Assembly (NCBI GenBank): GCA_030704615.1
Contig: CM060734.1
Coordinates: 28,660,042 to 28,724,041, forward strand
Source: Takakia lepidozioides
Taxonomy: Eukaryota; Streptophyta; Takakiopsida; Takakiales; Takakiaceae
DNA length: 64,000 nt
Direction of reading: 5' to 3'
Shown: positions 10,697 through 21,900 of the stretch, one piece after another
Position numbering within the stretch: the stretch's first letter is position 1
Layout of the letters: each line of letters opens with the position of its first letter
Position numbers and translations under genes: made by a program
The notes under the pieces: model-generated
Told to the model about the DNA's origin: nothing
Database searches by the model: none
The model's input: the letters and a program-made list of their open reading frames with translations, nothing else

Positions 10697-13600
10697 ATGA
10701 CTGCACCGAGAATACTGCTGGATCCACCCTCAGGAGAAACTGTCAGGAGATGTTATTTCGTCGCCGAATCGGCCATCATTGTCATACTTACTGGCTATGG
10801 AATCACACCTCCCACCTTCATGCATGTAGCTTGAAACAATACTTTCCACTTCAATGTGTGATTTCCAATCGTCGATGGACTCCGCAGATCCAGTTACATG
10901 GTGCATGTGAGCCTTGGTCTGTCGCTATACTGAACCTCGCACTTGCCAACTTCGTGCGGTCTTCGATGGCTCCGAATTCCTACGCTATAGTTTGCTATCC
11001 TCCGCAACTTGGGAGAGCCTGGATCCCAAACGAGGGAGGACTTTGCAGAGTGACTGAAACTTACCTTTGTTCCAAATTCAAGCTCAAACCGGGCACAGTT
11101 TATTTGGAAGAAGAAAGGAAGGATGTTCCTGGACAGGTTGACGAGACCATTGTCGTGCTAGGTAACGACGGAGGTTGCAGAATCCAATGGCACGTACCCC
11201 CATCAGACACCATCCTGTACCGAGTTGTGGGAATGCCCATTCCCTTTCCACATCAGTCGTTGCCCACACCATCCACAAAGGAGTCCGGAAACCGACAGGC
11301 GGCCACTGCCAACAGAGAGGTATGCAACGATAATCATTCCCGACCTGGACCGTCAAGACCCTCCATAGCTTCTCGCGTGGACGTATTCGACATTTCCGAC
11401 GAGGAAGATGAGTGCATTGAGGTCCCCATGTCCTCCACACGGTCGTTCAAATCCGACATGGACGTCTCTGCAGGTGCTACGCATGTACCCTCGAGCATAA
11501 CTCCAACCCGGTCCATTGTGCAGCTCCTACGGCAACATCACCTCGATGGTTCTCGCTCCGAGCTGGCTGCTCTCGACTATGCCAAATTTCCAGTCAGGAG
11601 GTAACGTATCTGCCTCCCGAAGTCGATGGCAATGTCATCTTTGAGTTTCCACCTGTTACTTCGTCAAACAAAGCCTCAGGGATGTTAACAGACATGGATC
11701 GAAAGCATGACGGACACCCCTGGTGTGTGACGAAGACCAGTAGCACGAAAATTGCTGATGGTGTTCGTGTACGATACGTCCTCTGTGCGGGGAAGCTGAG
11801 GTGCCTCAATCCCGCCTGCTTCCACTTTCTCTCCAAAGGAGGGCGGAGAAACGAGACGGATTGGATTGGCATACCGCATCATCCATTCATTGTCTCCAGC
11901 CAAGCTCCTGTGGGTACTTTCAAGTGCGCACATTGCAAAGAACCACCGACGTGCATGTCCATATGTAGAGCCAAGCAATATTACGTAATCCATTTGCTCC
12001 CGGACTTGACTAGAGCTTGCATACACATTGGGGTCCACTGCCACCCCTTGGCGAGAGGCAACATGCGTGAGGTTGTGCAGGAAGCACACAACATCATAAA
12101 AGAGGAGGTGAAATTGAGCCCCGGAGCCAGACCAAAGCACATTCAGCTGAAGGTAGCCCACAAGATTGCTCTTGGCAAAATCATGTCTGAAGATGGTTCA
12201 GACCGGGTGCCCTTGAACGAAGAGGAGATGCTTGACCTGTTGGAGTCCGTCTCGCACGTTTGTAGTCCGAATGTGCGGAATCACATCGTATCTTGCAGGC
12301 AGGCGTTCGGCCGGGGGTCGGACATGCACTCAATCCTGGAGGTGAAACGAATGACTAGATATGACTACATCCAAGGTAGCAGGTTTCCAGGGCAAGACAG
12401 CAAATCCGATCGTTGTTACATTTTTAAAATGTCGACGTGTGGGCCTGGGAGTGGAGTCGACTTGGTCACTCGCATGACAACTGGAAACTTGTCGAATGCT
12501 TGGGTGATGTTTGATCACATCAAGCAAATTACAAACCATCAGTGGGTGACTATGGGTGCGCATGTTTATGACTATCACTCCAAGAGGCTCATGACGATTG
12601 CAATCTACGAGATGAAAGGGGAGGACACACAGTCGGAGATGCATCTGTGGGAGGGCATAAACGAGCAGATGGCAAGGGCGGGATTGCCAGAGCCCAATTT
12701 CAGGGGATTCATGGCAGACAACGCTCAGGCCAACTGGGCAGCGGTGCGGCGTGTGTACGGTGAGGACCCCAATGTTCCAATGGAGGGGAAAGAGAGATCC
12801 TGTGGATTCCATTGGATGCAGAGTCTATCTCACTACACTACCAAATTTGTTACTAGCTCATTCCAGGCTGAACACCGTGTCCTTTGTACGGCGTGGAAGG
12901 ATGCACCCACATTTGATGACGCGGAGGTTAAATTTGCTATCATCGAGGCTTGGTGGAACACGTCAGGTGCAGTGGAGACAACCAATCTGGGAGCCTTGCA
13001 CAGCTGGTTGGGGTGGTGGCATTTCCGGTATCGACAGTTCGGACAGTACATGCGGGAGGTATGATGCTGTCATTTTCGTGCAATTGTCTTTCTATTACGG
13101 ACCTTTCCATTGGTTCCTCACCATTGTTTGTGTCATTGTAGGAGCGGTGCTTAGATTCCGACACGGACATGCCGAACACGAATATGGCAGAATCAGTGCA
13201 CTCCTCCTGGCGAGTGTCTTCTGCCACACATCTGGTGGACGTAGTGACGGCCACAACGGAGGACATCGACAAAGCAATCATGCAGCAAGCCACGTACTAC
13301 AAGTTCCTGAGCGGGAAACAATGGGGCTTTGGGCCGGACAGGGAGGAATTGTTGGTACGAACAGCTTCGAGGTCGAAGAATCCACTAAAATGGGCGACAG
13401 CATTGCGAGAGAAGATCAAAGGGACGCCTCTGCACCGCAGAGGTGAGCACCTAGAGGGGGACGTCCGTACTTGCCCTGTGAGGCGGAGGATTGAAGAGGA
13501 ACCCAGGTGCGAAGAGGATTCCTGGAGATCCGACAGGAACATTCGGACAGCACCTCGAGGGCCCGTCATGTTGCCGCACAATGTGTCTTCCAGCAGTGGA

Positions 13601-14571
13601 AGCCTAAGAAATTCCAGATCGCCATCGCCTTCAAGCGGGGATTCCGTGCGAGAAATTCCCACCGCTCGCTTGCCCCAGATTCCGCCTGCTGTTATGCAGT
13701 ATGACCAAGCCATTGTGGAGACGACTGTGTCTGCGTCACAGTGGAGAATTGCTCGCACAAAGCCGTCGTTTCGAGGCAGGTGTTCCGCAATTCGAGTGGA
13801 TACATGGCAACGTTGTTTAGAGATGATAAGGAGGAATCCAGATGGTGCTATCTCTGCTCCTACTTTTACAGGAAGATTTGTCCATGCAAAGTTTGCGGAG
13901 GCGACAACCACCCAGTTCTGGTTCTGCAGGCACGACATTATAACTTGCGTGTATGGAAAGCCCAAGTATGGCATACAAACAATGCCAGAGGCTCCCCCGG
14001 TGTGGCCGGTGGAACCAGGCTGCGATCTGAGTCAGGTTGAGGCCGACGCCCTTACCGCCGCAGGATTTCGGATGGTGCAGCGCACTGACGTCCCCAGACA
14101 ACCATTTCCGCTTCCACAGCCTCCACCACCGACCCCTATGAGAGCAAGAACAATGGACCCGACGGCTCTAAGCATCCTACACACCGTTGGGGGAAACCGA
14201 AGAGGCGGCGACCTCCCTCAAAAGTGAACGAGACAAGGATGGGGAATGCACTTCGGATGAACTGTACAATCCAGAGCTCGACAGAAGTGCCCCCACCAGG
14301 CTTCGGGCGTGTGTATTAGATGGCCACGGCAGGCTCAGCTGTTCGCAATGAGGTGTACACCATCATTATTTCAGAATTATCCACCTGCAATTGCACCGAC
14401 TTCCAGATCATGGCGAACAAGGGGGCATCATACTGCCCTTGCAAGCATCTGTACTATGTGTACCTAAAGAGACTCCGGTGTAATTCCACAACTCATCACT
14501 TCATACATGCACCAGGGTTGAGCCCCCAAGAGGTGCACACTCTTCTGAATATGGATCCAGGGGACCAGTGA
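10697..14571 (+). pseudogene. Mutator-like transposase gene M1 (zinc-finger N-terminus, SWIM C-terminus)
   Basis: A likely first exon starts at ATG 10697; a second runs from about 10890 to 13058 (donor gtatga) and a third from 13142. In order there is a Cys/His region like the GCM/WRKY zinc finger of such transposases (about 11780-12060), a MULE-type catalytic region with IAIYEMKGED, FMADNAQANW and a CGFH block (about 12590-12830), an NMAESVHSSW block opening exon 3, and a SWIM finger (CNC....CPCKH) near 14380-14450. Breaks: a one-base deletion near 11598 moves the frame, a second frame change lies near 14200, and TAG at 14318-14320 replaces an Arg codon of copy M2. It stands head to head with gene A across the palindrome array, the same arrangement as in module 2. 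It would have moved the module before decay. Confidence 0.85.
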
Positions 14572-14823
14572 CCTTGGCTTGCGGTCCCAACACTATGGTA
14601 CGCCCATCCTTTTCGGATAGTAGAACTGTACTGCTGCAAGTAGCTCTGACTCTGGCCACAGAAAGGTCCGACTTATGTCTTGCCTACCAGTAACCTGTTT
14701 TGCTCGAACTAAGATAATATTATGTCATTCACTCGTGTTTCCACGTGCATGTATTTTTGTGTGTTGGAGGGTTCCTGTTTTTCTGCTCTCCCAAACTTTG
14801 CTTTCCTCATTCGACCCCCGGCA

Positions 14824-14942
14824 AGGAAATGCGGCGCCGCATTTCCAAGTAACGTCGTAGGTACTGGTAGATGCGGCATTCACCAACACCAAACAATCCA
14901 GAAATTTCGCACGTGCGAACCCTAATGCGGCACCGCATTTCC
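14824..14942. repeat. Two family A palindromes beyond the 3' end of M1
   Basis: A perfect copy with centre CG is at 14825-14846 and a shorter one with centre CA at 14924-14940. With the cluster at 2560-3372 they bracket the gene pair of module 1. Confidence 0.8.
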
Positions 14943-15371
14943 CAGTTGAGTCGCAAACCTTTCCCGCCAAATACTCGAAGATGACAGAATTGTGCAGACT
15001 CTATTGGTTCAATCGCGGCAAAAGGGTCAGCTTCATTCCAATGTTAAGGCATGTAAAATCGCGGAATACTCTATACAGGCCAGTATGCGACGTCATTTTG
15101 CCGTGATATACTAGATTTCTCGTTGCACGGTCATTCATTTCCATGAGCGGATCTAAAAAACCATGAGCGGAGTTGTTACTGACGACATATCTTCGCCGCA
15201 TTACAGGATCTGGAACTTCCAAAAACGGCAAGGTCAAATAAAAAACTATTATTTTAATACTTGTTTAATCTGCCGCATTTCCAAATTTGGAGGAGTCCAC
15301 TCATGAAATCCGCGTGTCTTAGACTTCGGCTCACCGCTCATGCGGCTGATGGCTCATGGCTCATGGTTTCT

Positions 15372-15401
15372 GTTCATGAAATAGTAAACCTCGATGCGTG
15401 G
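15372..15401. mobile_element. Right terminal inverted repeat of module 1 and presumed target duplication
   Basis: The reverse complement of 15372-15392 differs at only two of 21 positions from the left terminus of module 2 at 21194 (shared CTATTTCATGA). CATGAGC-type repeats lie just inside, near 15141-15171 and 15333-15366, as in module 2. The next nine bases, gatgcgtgg (15393-15401), would be the target duplication. I could not find the matching left end in the window; it may lie left of base 1, or have been lost. Confidence 0.75.
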
Positions 15402-15600
15402 CATTCGTGGAAGAGAGTTGGCTAGGAGGGGCCCATGGAAAGGCGTCATAAAGTTTTGCCTTTGTTCCATGGAAACCGCTGGTAAACCTTTGAACCCTAC
15501 AATGGGTGAAAGACCTTGTGAAGCAAGCCAAGTCTGTTGTGAAGTTCATCCGAAACCACCACATGCCTTTGGCAATATACAGGAGGCACGAACCAAAATA

Positions 15601-16898
15601 GAGGGAAGCTAGCGTGTGAGCGCGCTCACGTTTAGCGCACTAAGTGTGAGCAGACTTCGTTAAGCGTGAGCACATAAGGGAAGTGGAGCCTATAGCCGTG
15701 GGAAAAGCAGGACCTATTGTCGTGGGGGCAATGTTGAGTGGAACGGAGGGTAACATACGATGCCTGGGACCTAAGACGTCGAGTTCCATGCATGAAAATT
15801 TGAGAGGAATGCGTGGCGAAATTCTTAAGGATTAATGGCTATGTGGAATGGATTAATGTAGGATGAATGCAGGATGACAAAAGATGGATGAATGAACCAT
15901 GGATGACAGCAACACGAGGTTAATTTTGGAGAACTTGAAATCAACCTTGTGTCAATACGAGGTTGATTTCCGAGGACTTGAAATCAACCTTGTGTCAACA
16001 TGAGGTTGATTTCCGAGTGGACATTACGTTTCTTTTTTCTTTCTTTTTTTCTTTTGGAAAAAAGATGCTTTCATTCCTCAAATCAACCTTGTGTCAACGC
16101 AAGGTTGATTTGCATCCTGCGATTTTATTTTTATTTTTATTTTTTTTGTTGATTGACACAACCTTGATTTGAGAAATGAAAGCATATTTTTTCCAAAAAA
16201 ATAAATTGACGTCGCAGGATGCAAATCAACCTTGCGTTGACGCAACCTTGATTTGAGAAATGAAAACATCTTTTTTGCACTGTTTTTGGCATTTTGTATG
16301 GGACACAATCAAGGTTGTGTTAACGCAACCTTGATTATGCTATGGATTTCAATCGCCTCTTTCGGGAAATAAATCTTCGTCTTGCTTAGTGTTTCGTGTC
16401 TTCTAGTCTTTTGGGAAGTTCAGGGATCAACCTTGCATCAACGCGACATTGATTACAAGGGGGTTTAATAGGAATTAATAAGCACCTGCTGCATCTATGT
16501 TTTCTGAATGTATAGTTCAGGTACATCTACCATATCCTCATTCCGGGGAAGTACCTGAGCGATGACCCTCGATAATACATCTAGTCTTTAACCATCCACT
16601 CATCCATTGTTCATGCATTGCGAAGCATATGTCTATCCATCAACCATCTCGCATTCAACCATTCATGAATTGTTCATCCATCATTCATCCAATATTCATC
16701 CAATATTCATCCAGCAGTCATCCAAGTACGCATGATATGTACAGTCATTCCTGCGGAAATAGGTCTCCTGGGGCTTCCTCATCCGCGATTGTAAGCCCAT
16801 GCACCCTATTACGTGAGCATCTTTTCGCTCACGGATTGGCATCTTCCCGCTCACGCATCTTTCCGCTCACGTGAGCCGCTCACGGACTAGAAATCCCC
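15601..16898. mobile_element. Non-autonomous Mutator-like element inserted in the hAT gene
   Basis: The 1,298-bp insertion is flanked by the direct repeat ACCAAAATA (15592-15600 and 16899-16907), a 9-bp target duplication as in Mutator-like elements. Its ends are imperfect inverted repeats of the form G.GG...(G/T)CTA.....TGAGCG, the same layout as the module 2 termini (GAGG...GCTA.....TGAGC). Subterminal GTGAGCG/CGCTCAC repeats and inverted GGATGAATG/CATTCATCC tracts lie inside both ends. No coding sequence is visible. Confidence 0.85.
15920..16460. repeat. Inverted repeats with arm AATCAACCTTG
   Basis: At least six copies of the arm AATCAACCTTG or its complement CAAGGTTGATT occur around short TGTCAAC-like centres, some as compact palindromes (16078-16112, 16312-16335) and some as longer ones separated by T- or A-rich DNA with AAAGATGCTTTCATT-like flanks. 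They form the central part of the 1.3-kb inserted element and could fold into large hairpins. This is a fourth palindrome type, unrelated in sequence to the GGCGCC families. Confidence 0.8.
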
Positions 16899-18144
16899 AC
16901 CAAAATACAGCCTAAAGAATCCAGGAGAAACTCGGTTTGCCACCAACTTCCTGATGGTGGATAGGTTGATGACTGTGAGGTCCGCGCTCGAGCACACTGT
17001 TATTGACCCACAGTGGGAAGCCCACGTACGGACGTTGTGGGACTCTCGGAAGAACAAGTCACTGAGCAAAAGTCGAAAGGTCAGAAAGACCATTCGATCA
17101 GATGATTTCTGGTCCAAATGCGAGAATTTTGTGCACATGGTGGAGCCAGCCCTTCTTGTGTTACGGGAGTTCGATGGAAAGAAACCAATTATGGGAAAGA
17201 CATGGTTGCTATTGAGGAACCTTCAGCAACATGTATTTTCAATGAAAGACCCTCCATTCTCACTAGATGCAGAGTTGGCGAGAAGGGCCGAGGCGGCTTT
17301 TGTGAAACGATGGAAAATGACCACTACAGACTTGCATGGTGTTGGGGCATTGTTGAATCCATTTCTACTGCACAACAGCATGTTGAGAGATGATGTCAAT
17401 ATGAAAGCGGGATTGATACGGACACTCATGAAATTGGCCCCTCCAAATCAGGGGGAGAGAGCTATATCGGAGTATCAAAGTTTCTCGGATCGTCGTGACC
17501 CTTTCCACAACCTTCCGGATTCAAAAGAACTTAACATGCAGCCGCATGAATGGTGGGATTTGATTGGCGCCGGAGCAAGGACATTGGCCCCTATCGCAAA
17601 GCGTGTTCTTGCTCAAGTGTGCTCCGCGTCTTCCTGTGAACATAATTGGAGTAGTTATTCATTCGTGCATAGCAAGATTCGGAACATGTTGCATCCGGAT
17701 AGGGCCGAGAAATTGGTATATGTGTATACCAATTCACGGCTTTTACGGGCTCAAGCGGGGGATGATACTGCAGCATGGTACGAGAGGAATTTGCAATCTG
17801 AAGACTCAGCTTCTGAGGCCTATACAACAAGTGACGATGCCGATAACTCTACTAGTTCGGATAGCTCCCAAGCGGGAGATGATGCAGAGGGCAATGATGC
17901 AGAGGGCAATGAATATGATGCACATGGTTTCAACGAGGACGATGATACAATGTCTTCAATGTTTGATGACTTACTCGCGGATGATGTGGTGCATCATGTG
18001 GCTCATATTGGAGTCACCCGCACTACAGTGCATGATACGGACCACCATCCGCATGTGCATCCTCTTCCGACATTGCCAAGCATGCAGTCAACTTCGGCCT
18101 TCACCCAAGCGTGGATGAGGAACGGGGCTCAAGTAGTATTTTGA

Positions 18145-18756
18145 ATGGGAACGAGACCAATGAAAATGTGGAAGTACACATGGCGGCAACTGTTACCCTC
18201 CCGTCCACCACAACATCGCAAACAACAGAGGAAGTTGAAGAGCCTGAGTCGCACGAGAATGTGACAAAAAACATGGCAAGCGCTCTTGTGACGCGAGGAT
18301 AGGCACTTCAGTCATCCCAAATGCAGATGGATGCCTCTGGTGGATCCATCGGATGACGATCATCTGCCATTGCAGGTCCATCTGAACCGACAGTCCACCC
18401 ACGTCAATCGACTCTCATCTCATGTTGGCGGACCCTCAGCAGCGCATCACCGTGGCCCCCATTCTGGTACGAGAATACAAAATCCCCCACAAGTGGTGAA
18501 AAGGCAAAAAACTATACAAAGTTTCATTGGTGATCGCAACACACGTGGGCCAGATACTGTCGATGGAATTACTGATCACGATGGGAATAGGCCAATCCGG
18601 CAAATGAAGATCAAATGGGGTCAGATGCGCCTAAGAATGCCTGATGCAACCACAACGGCCACTGAGGACAATGAGAGCACCGACCATGGCGCTGGCGGTG
18701 AAGTGCAAGGGGACTCAGACTTCACGCTGGTGGGGCCGGCAAGATTTTCATCATAG
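18145..18756 (+). pseudogene. Probable C-terminal tail of the hAT relic, frame-broken
   Basis: Two adjoining reading frames, 18111-18302 (frame 3) and 18331-18756 (frame 1), continue the Ser/Thr/Asp-rich low-complexity character of the end of the hAT frame and may be its tail after small indels. RKRQKTIQSF-like basic residues occur near 18495-18525. I see no recognisable domain. The link to the hAT gene rests on position and composition only. Confidence 0.35.
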
Positions 18757-19800
18757 AAATAGAAACAATTAGGAAGATGGACATCTTCGTGGGCAAGAAC
18801 TTGCAAAACGGTCCACGGTGAACGTGCCGCGGTCCACTAAACTATTGGAATACATATAGCTCGGTTTGCTTTAGTATGAAATATGAAATTGGTTCGGAAC
18901 TTGCATTTATATAATTATGAAACTATGAATGTATGCAAAATGGAATGTGCATGCACCATGATGTTCATATAAAATAATATCAATAATGCCAAATGATCTT
19001 GGGTCAATGACGAACAAGATGCGATATACAACAACCGCGGTTGTCCAGCAGAGCAAACCGCGCAATATTCACATTTTGGCATGCAACGTATTGAGAACTA
19101 TTCACTCTGAAATTGAGTATCCCTATGAAATATTCATGTATGCCGGTGGACTTGATCAAAATTCCAAACCCGCAACTTGACAACAACGGTGGACTTGTTA
19201 ATAACTTAGTCATCGACACTATGAAGTTATACATTAAATCCCTATCAGGTCAATCAAAATTATTGTGGTTAACAGTTATTCAGCTCAACAAATATGACGT
19301 ACAACCGTGGTCCATGCAAAATTCAAATTGAAAATTCCAGAATAATGAGAAAGAGTGCTTCAAATATAAAGGTCGTCCACAAGCATTGGGCGCCATAGTC
19401 AAATCACAAAAGACATGCCTCATGGGCAATGCTTCGAAATTCGGGCATGAAATGCTATGTTGAAATTTTACAAACCTATTAGAAGTTATAGGAATACTAC
19501 CATCGACAAAAATCTATTCATTTACGGGCAGCTACGGGGCATCTAATTATAATTTGTCACCAAGTTTGATGAATTATGGAAGTGAGATGGCATCAATTTA
19601 TCAAGCCGAAGGCATTCGTGAAGGGCGATTAAATGGAGTTCTAGCTCATCCAATGGATGAAAAAAGGAATTTCGACCTGAAAGCTGGATGGATGAAAAGA
19701 CAACCTAGCACCAACTGGTCATCCATTGGATGGATGAAAAAACCACATTTATCATTATCTCCAAGGTTTTCCATCCAGGGTTATTAGTTTATTGTGTTCT
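18757..19800. other. AT-rich stretch without recognisable genes
   Basis: No reading frame here has recognisable homology. The sequence is AT-rich, with short inverted pieces such as GGTTGTCCAGCAG near 19037 and ATGGATGAAAA/TTTTCATCC-like motifs at 19655-19775. It may be decayed mobile-element DNA. Confidence 0.5.
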
Positions 19801-20528
19801 ATCGTTTTTAAATTATAGACTCATGTAGGAAATAATAGTTTAAGACTATCCTTCACTAGTTTAAGAGGCCCCAAAAATACCATAAAAGAAGAGCAAGCTC
19901 TTTTTGTTCTTCATCTAGACTCATTTCTTTGCTTTGGCCTCTTGCTTGTATAGTTAGTTTTGAGCTTAAGGGAGCTAGATGCTAGAGGGTTGAGCTTGTG
20001 GCTCTCTAGTAGTAGAAGCAAGCATAGTTGAGAGCGGGATAGTCCTAGCTCAAGGCCTTGTGGCCATATGAGGCAAGAAGTAGAGGAAGCGCTCCATGAA
20101 GTTGGAGACTTGAGGACGAGTAAGAGGCCGAAGGAGGACCAGATTTGAGTACCATTCTACCGAGCGATTTAGTGCATCCCGAGCTCCATCACTTGTTTGA
20201 GATGGTGACTTACCATATTATCTTGACCTCTGAATTCAATTGTTCATGTGTTGTTTAAGCTTTCCCAAGAAGTGACCCTATAGCATTGCTTGCTAAAAAT
20301 TGATAAAAACTAACCCTCTTTCAAAGAGGATGTGTGTGAAGCCTTGTGTGCATGTGTGATGAGCACAGGTAAGAAGCCCCAAAGAGACAAGGCATTTAGG
20401 AATCTAACCCAATGACATCAGGGAAGTGAGGGTAGATGTCCATTATTAAGTTTAAGGAGAGCACGGCAGGACTTTGCAACATAAGTCTGCTCGCTAGCTG
20501 AACGGTATCTGGCCGATGCCCCCCTCAA
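19801..20528 (-). repeat. Probable 3' noncoding region and LTR of the minus-strand Ty3/gypsy element
   Basis: Read on the minus strand, the stop of the 3' reading frame (20546) is followed by a purine tract TTGAGGGGGG at 20519-20528, the expected polypurine tract, and then about 700 bp of noncoding sequence with a TTTTATGG box near 19885. No second LTR copy remains in the window to define exact ends, so the left limit is approximate. Confidence 0.4.
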
Positions 20529-20545
20529 GAAACCCCGCTCCCTTA

Positions 20546-21193
20546 TCAAGCTATCTCTAGCCCAGTCACATATCTCTTGCGGGCAAAATTAGTGTACTCC
20601 CACAGCTCCTTGTCTATATAGGGGAGGGGTGTGCCAATGACATTAGAACACTGTAACCATTTCCTGGCTTCATGTCCCTTAGAAAAAATGTGGTCAAAAC
20701 CCAAGTTTTCTTTGGCCAAATTGTCCAAAGCAAAATTGAACCAAGAACGAAGTTGGGGATCCTTCTGCAGCATGATCCTCACATCATACAGATATGTATG
20801 GGATGGAACTGAAGGTAACACCCAATGATCCTCAGACTTGGAATAAGTCTGAAATCGCATCTGCATCTTTTGCTGCTCAATGTGATAGCGTGAAATGAAA
20901 CAAGCAGCATAGTATAGTCCACAACCCATGACCAAACTAGGTACCTCCTTGGTCTTGGTGTAGATGTACCCATGAACAATCTGGAAGGCAATTAACTCCT
21001 TCAGCATGATGCCTGCCTCAGCCCAGTACCTTGCAAAATGGTGATCTTCAATGGGTCGATTATTCGGAAGAACCTTAGTCCGAGTTGCCACTGGCAACCA
21101 AATACGGATGATCTGGTAGTAGTGTGCCAAAGACTCTGGAGGGCTGAATTCTTTCCAAGCCAAATCCATAACAATGGAAATTTGGTTGAAGGG
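20546..21193 (-). pseudogene. 3' part of the extra reading frame of the minus-strand Ty3/gypsy element
   Basis: About 215 codons read from 21193 to the stop at 20546. Without module 2 and one copy of the 9-bp duplication, this piece joins in frame to the coiled-coil reading frame upstream (34132-32357, minus). The join gives an uninterrupted run across LEYNWAMIMPF and NQISIVMDLAWKEF. I do not recognise the family: it is rich in Trp, Tyr and His, with no evident signal peptide, membrane segment or catalytic motif. Its position after the integrase zinc finger suggests an accessory 3' gene of the retrotransposon. An envelope-like role cannot be shown. Confidence 0.6.
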
Positions 21194-21424
21194 GAGGTTT
21201 GCTATTTCATGAGCATGAGCGGCATGAGCGGAGTAGTAAGACAATCGGTTTTCATGAGCAGAAGTACAAATTTCGAAAATAAAAAACAATAAAAAACAAT
21301 AATTTAATGCAATGTGTCAGGAAAAACAAATATATTATTCGGCCCCTTGAAGGGAAAATTGCAATTTTGACAGTTGTGCTCATGATATTTCATCTTCCGC
21401 TCATGCCAATTCCCAGCGACATGT

Positions 21425-21745
21425 ACAAATATGGCGCCGAATTTCGCGGTAATAGGTCTCTCTGGCGAAAAATGGTGCCGAATTCCGCGGCTATAGGTCC
21501 CCTCATGACAGGTAATTCGGCGCCATTTTTCCAGTGCATGTTCGGACTTAGCCAGTTTTCGGCGCAAAATAGGGAAATTCAGCGCCATTTTTCCAGACAC
21601 TGTACCAGTGCATGTTGGGACTTAGCCAGTTTTCGGCCCAAAAAAGAGAAATTTGGCGCCATTTTCCCAGACACAGGTACCAGTGCATGTTGGGACTTAG
21701 CCAGTTTTCGGCCCCAAAAAGAGAAATTCGGCGCCATTTTTCCAT
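21425..21745. repeat. Subterminal palindromic repeats, family C
   Basis: Five or six copies of a GGCGCC-centred motif occur here, with one arm GGAAATTCGG and the other CCATTTTTCC, spaced about 62-77 bp, together with the repeated linker GGGACTTAGCCAGTTTTCGG. The same motif and linker type recur in the array at 28965-29735 inside gene B. Confidence 0.85.
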
Positions 21746-21900
21746 AAATGGCCCCACAACTGCTTCTGTTGGATCTCAGTTTGAATGGAATATTGCCTCA
21801 TTCCAGGAGTTTTGGGGTGCATTTCATTACACTGCAAAAAAAAATCTGATACAGCAAAATGCAATTGAAAATATCCATATGGAGGATTCCTTTTGCCCCA

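Larger units (their letters stand above)
15500..18144 (+). pseudogene. hAT transposase relic, C-terminal half, interrupted
   Basis: The 5' piece (15500-15600) encodes QWVKDLVKQAKS and FIRNHH; the 3' piece resumes at 16908 with the TRFATNFLM block typical of hAT transposases and reads on to a stop at 18144. The two pieces join in frame once the inserted element at 15601-16898 and one copy of its 9-bp target duplication are removed. The hAT dimerisation region is clear at about 17547-17720 (EWWDLIG, ASSCEHNWSSY, RNMLHPDRAEKLVYV). An acidic tail follows. The N-terminal half with the BED finger and the first catalytic Asp is absent, and a TGA at 15489-15491 closes the frame upstream. The protein would have acted as a DNA-cutting transposase; this copy is not functional. 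Confidence 0.85.
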
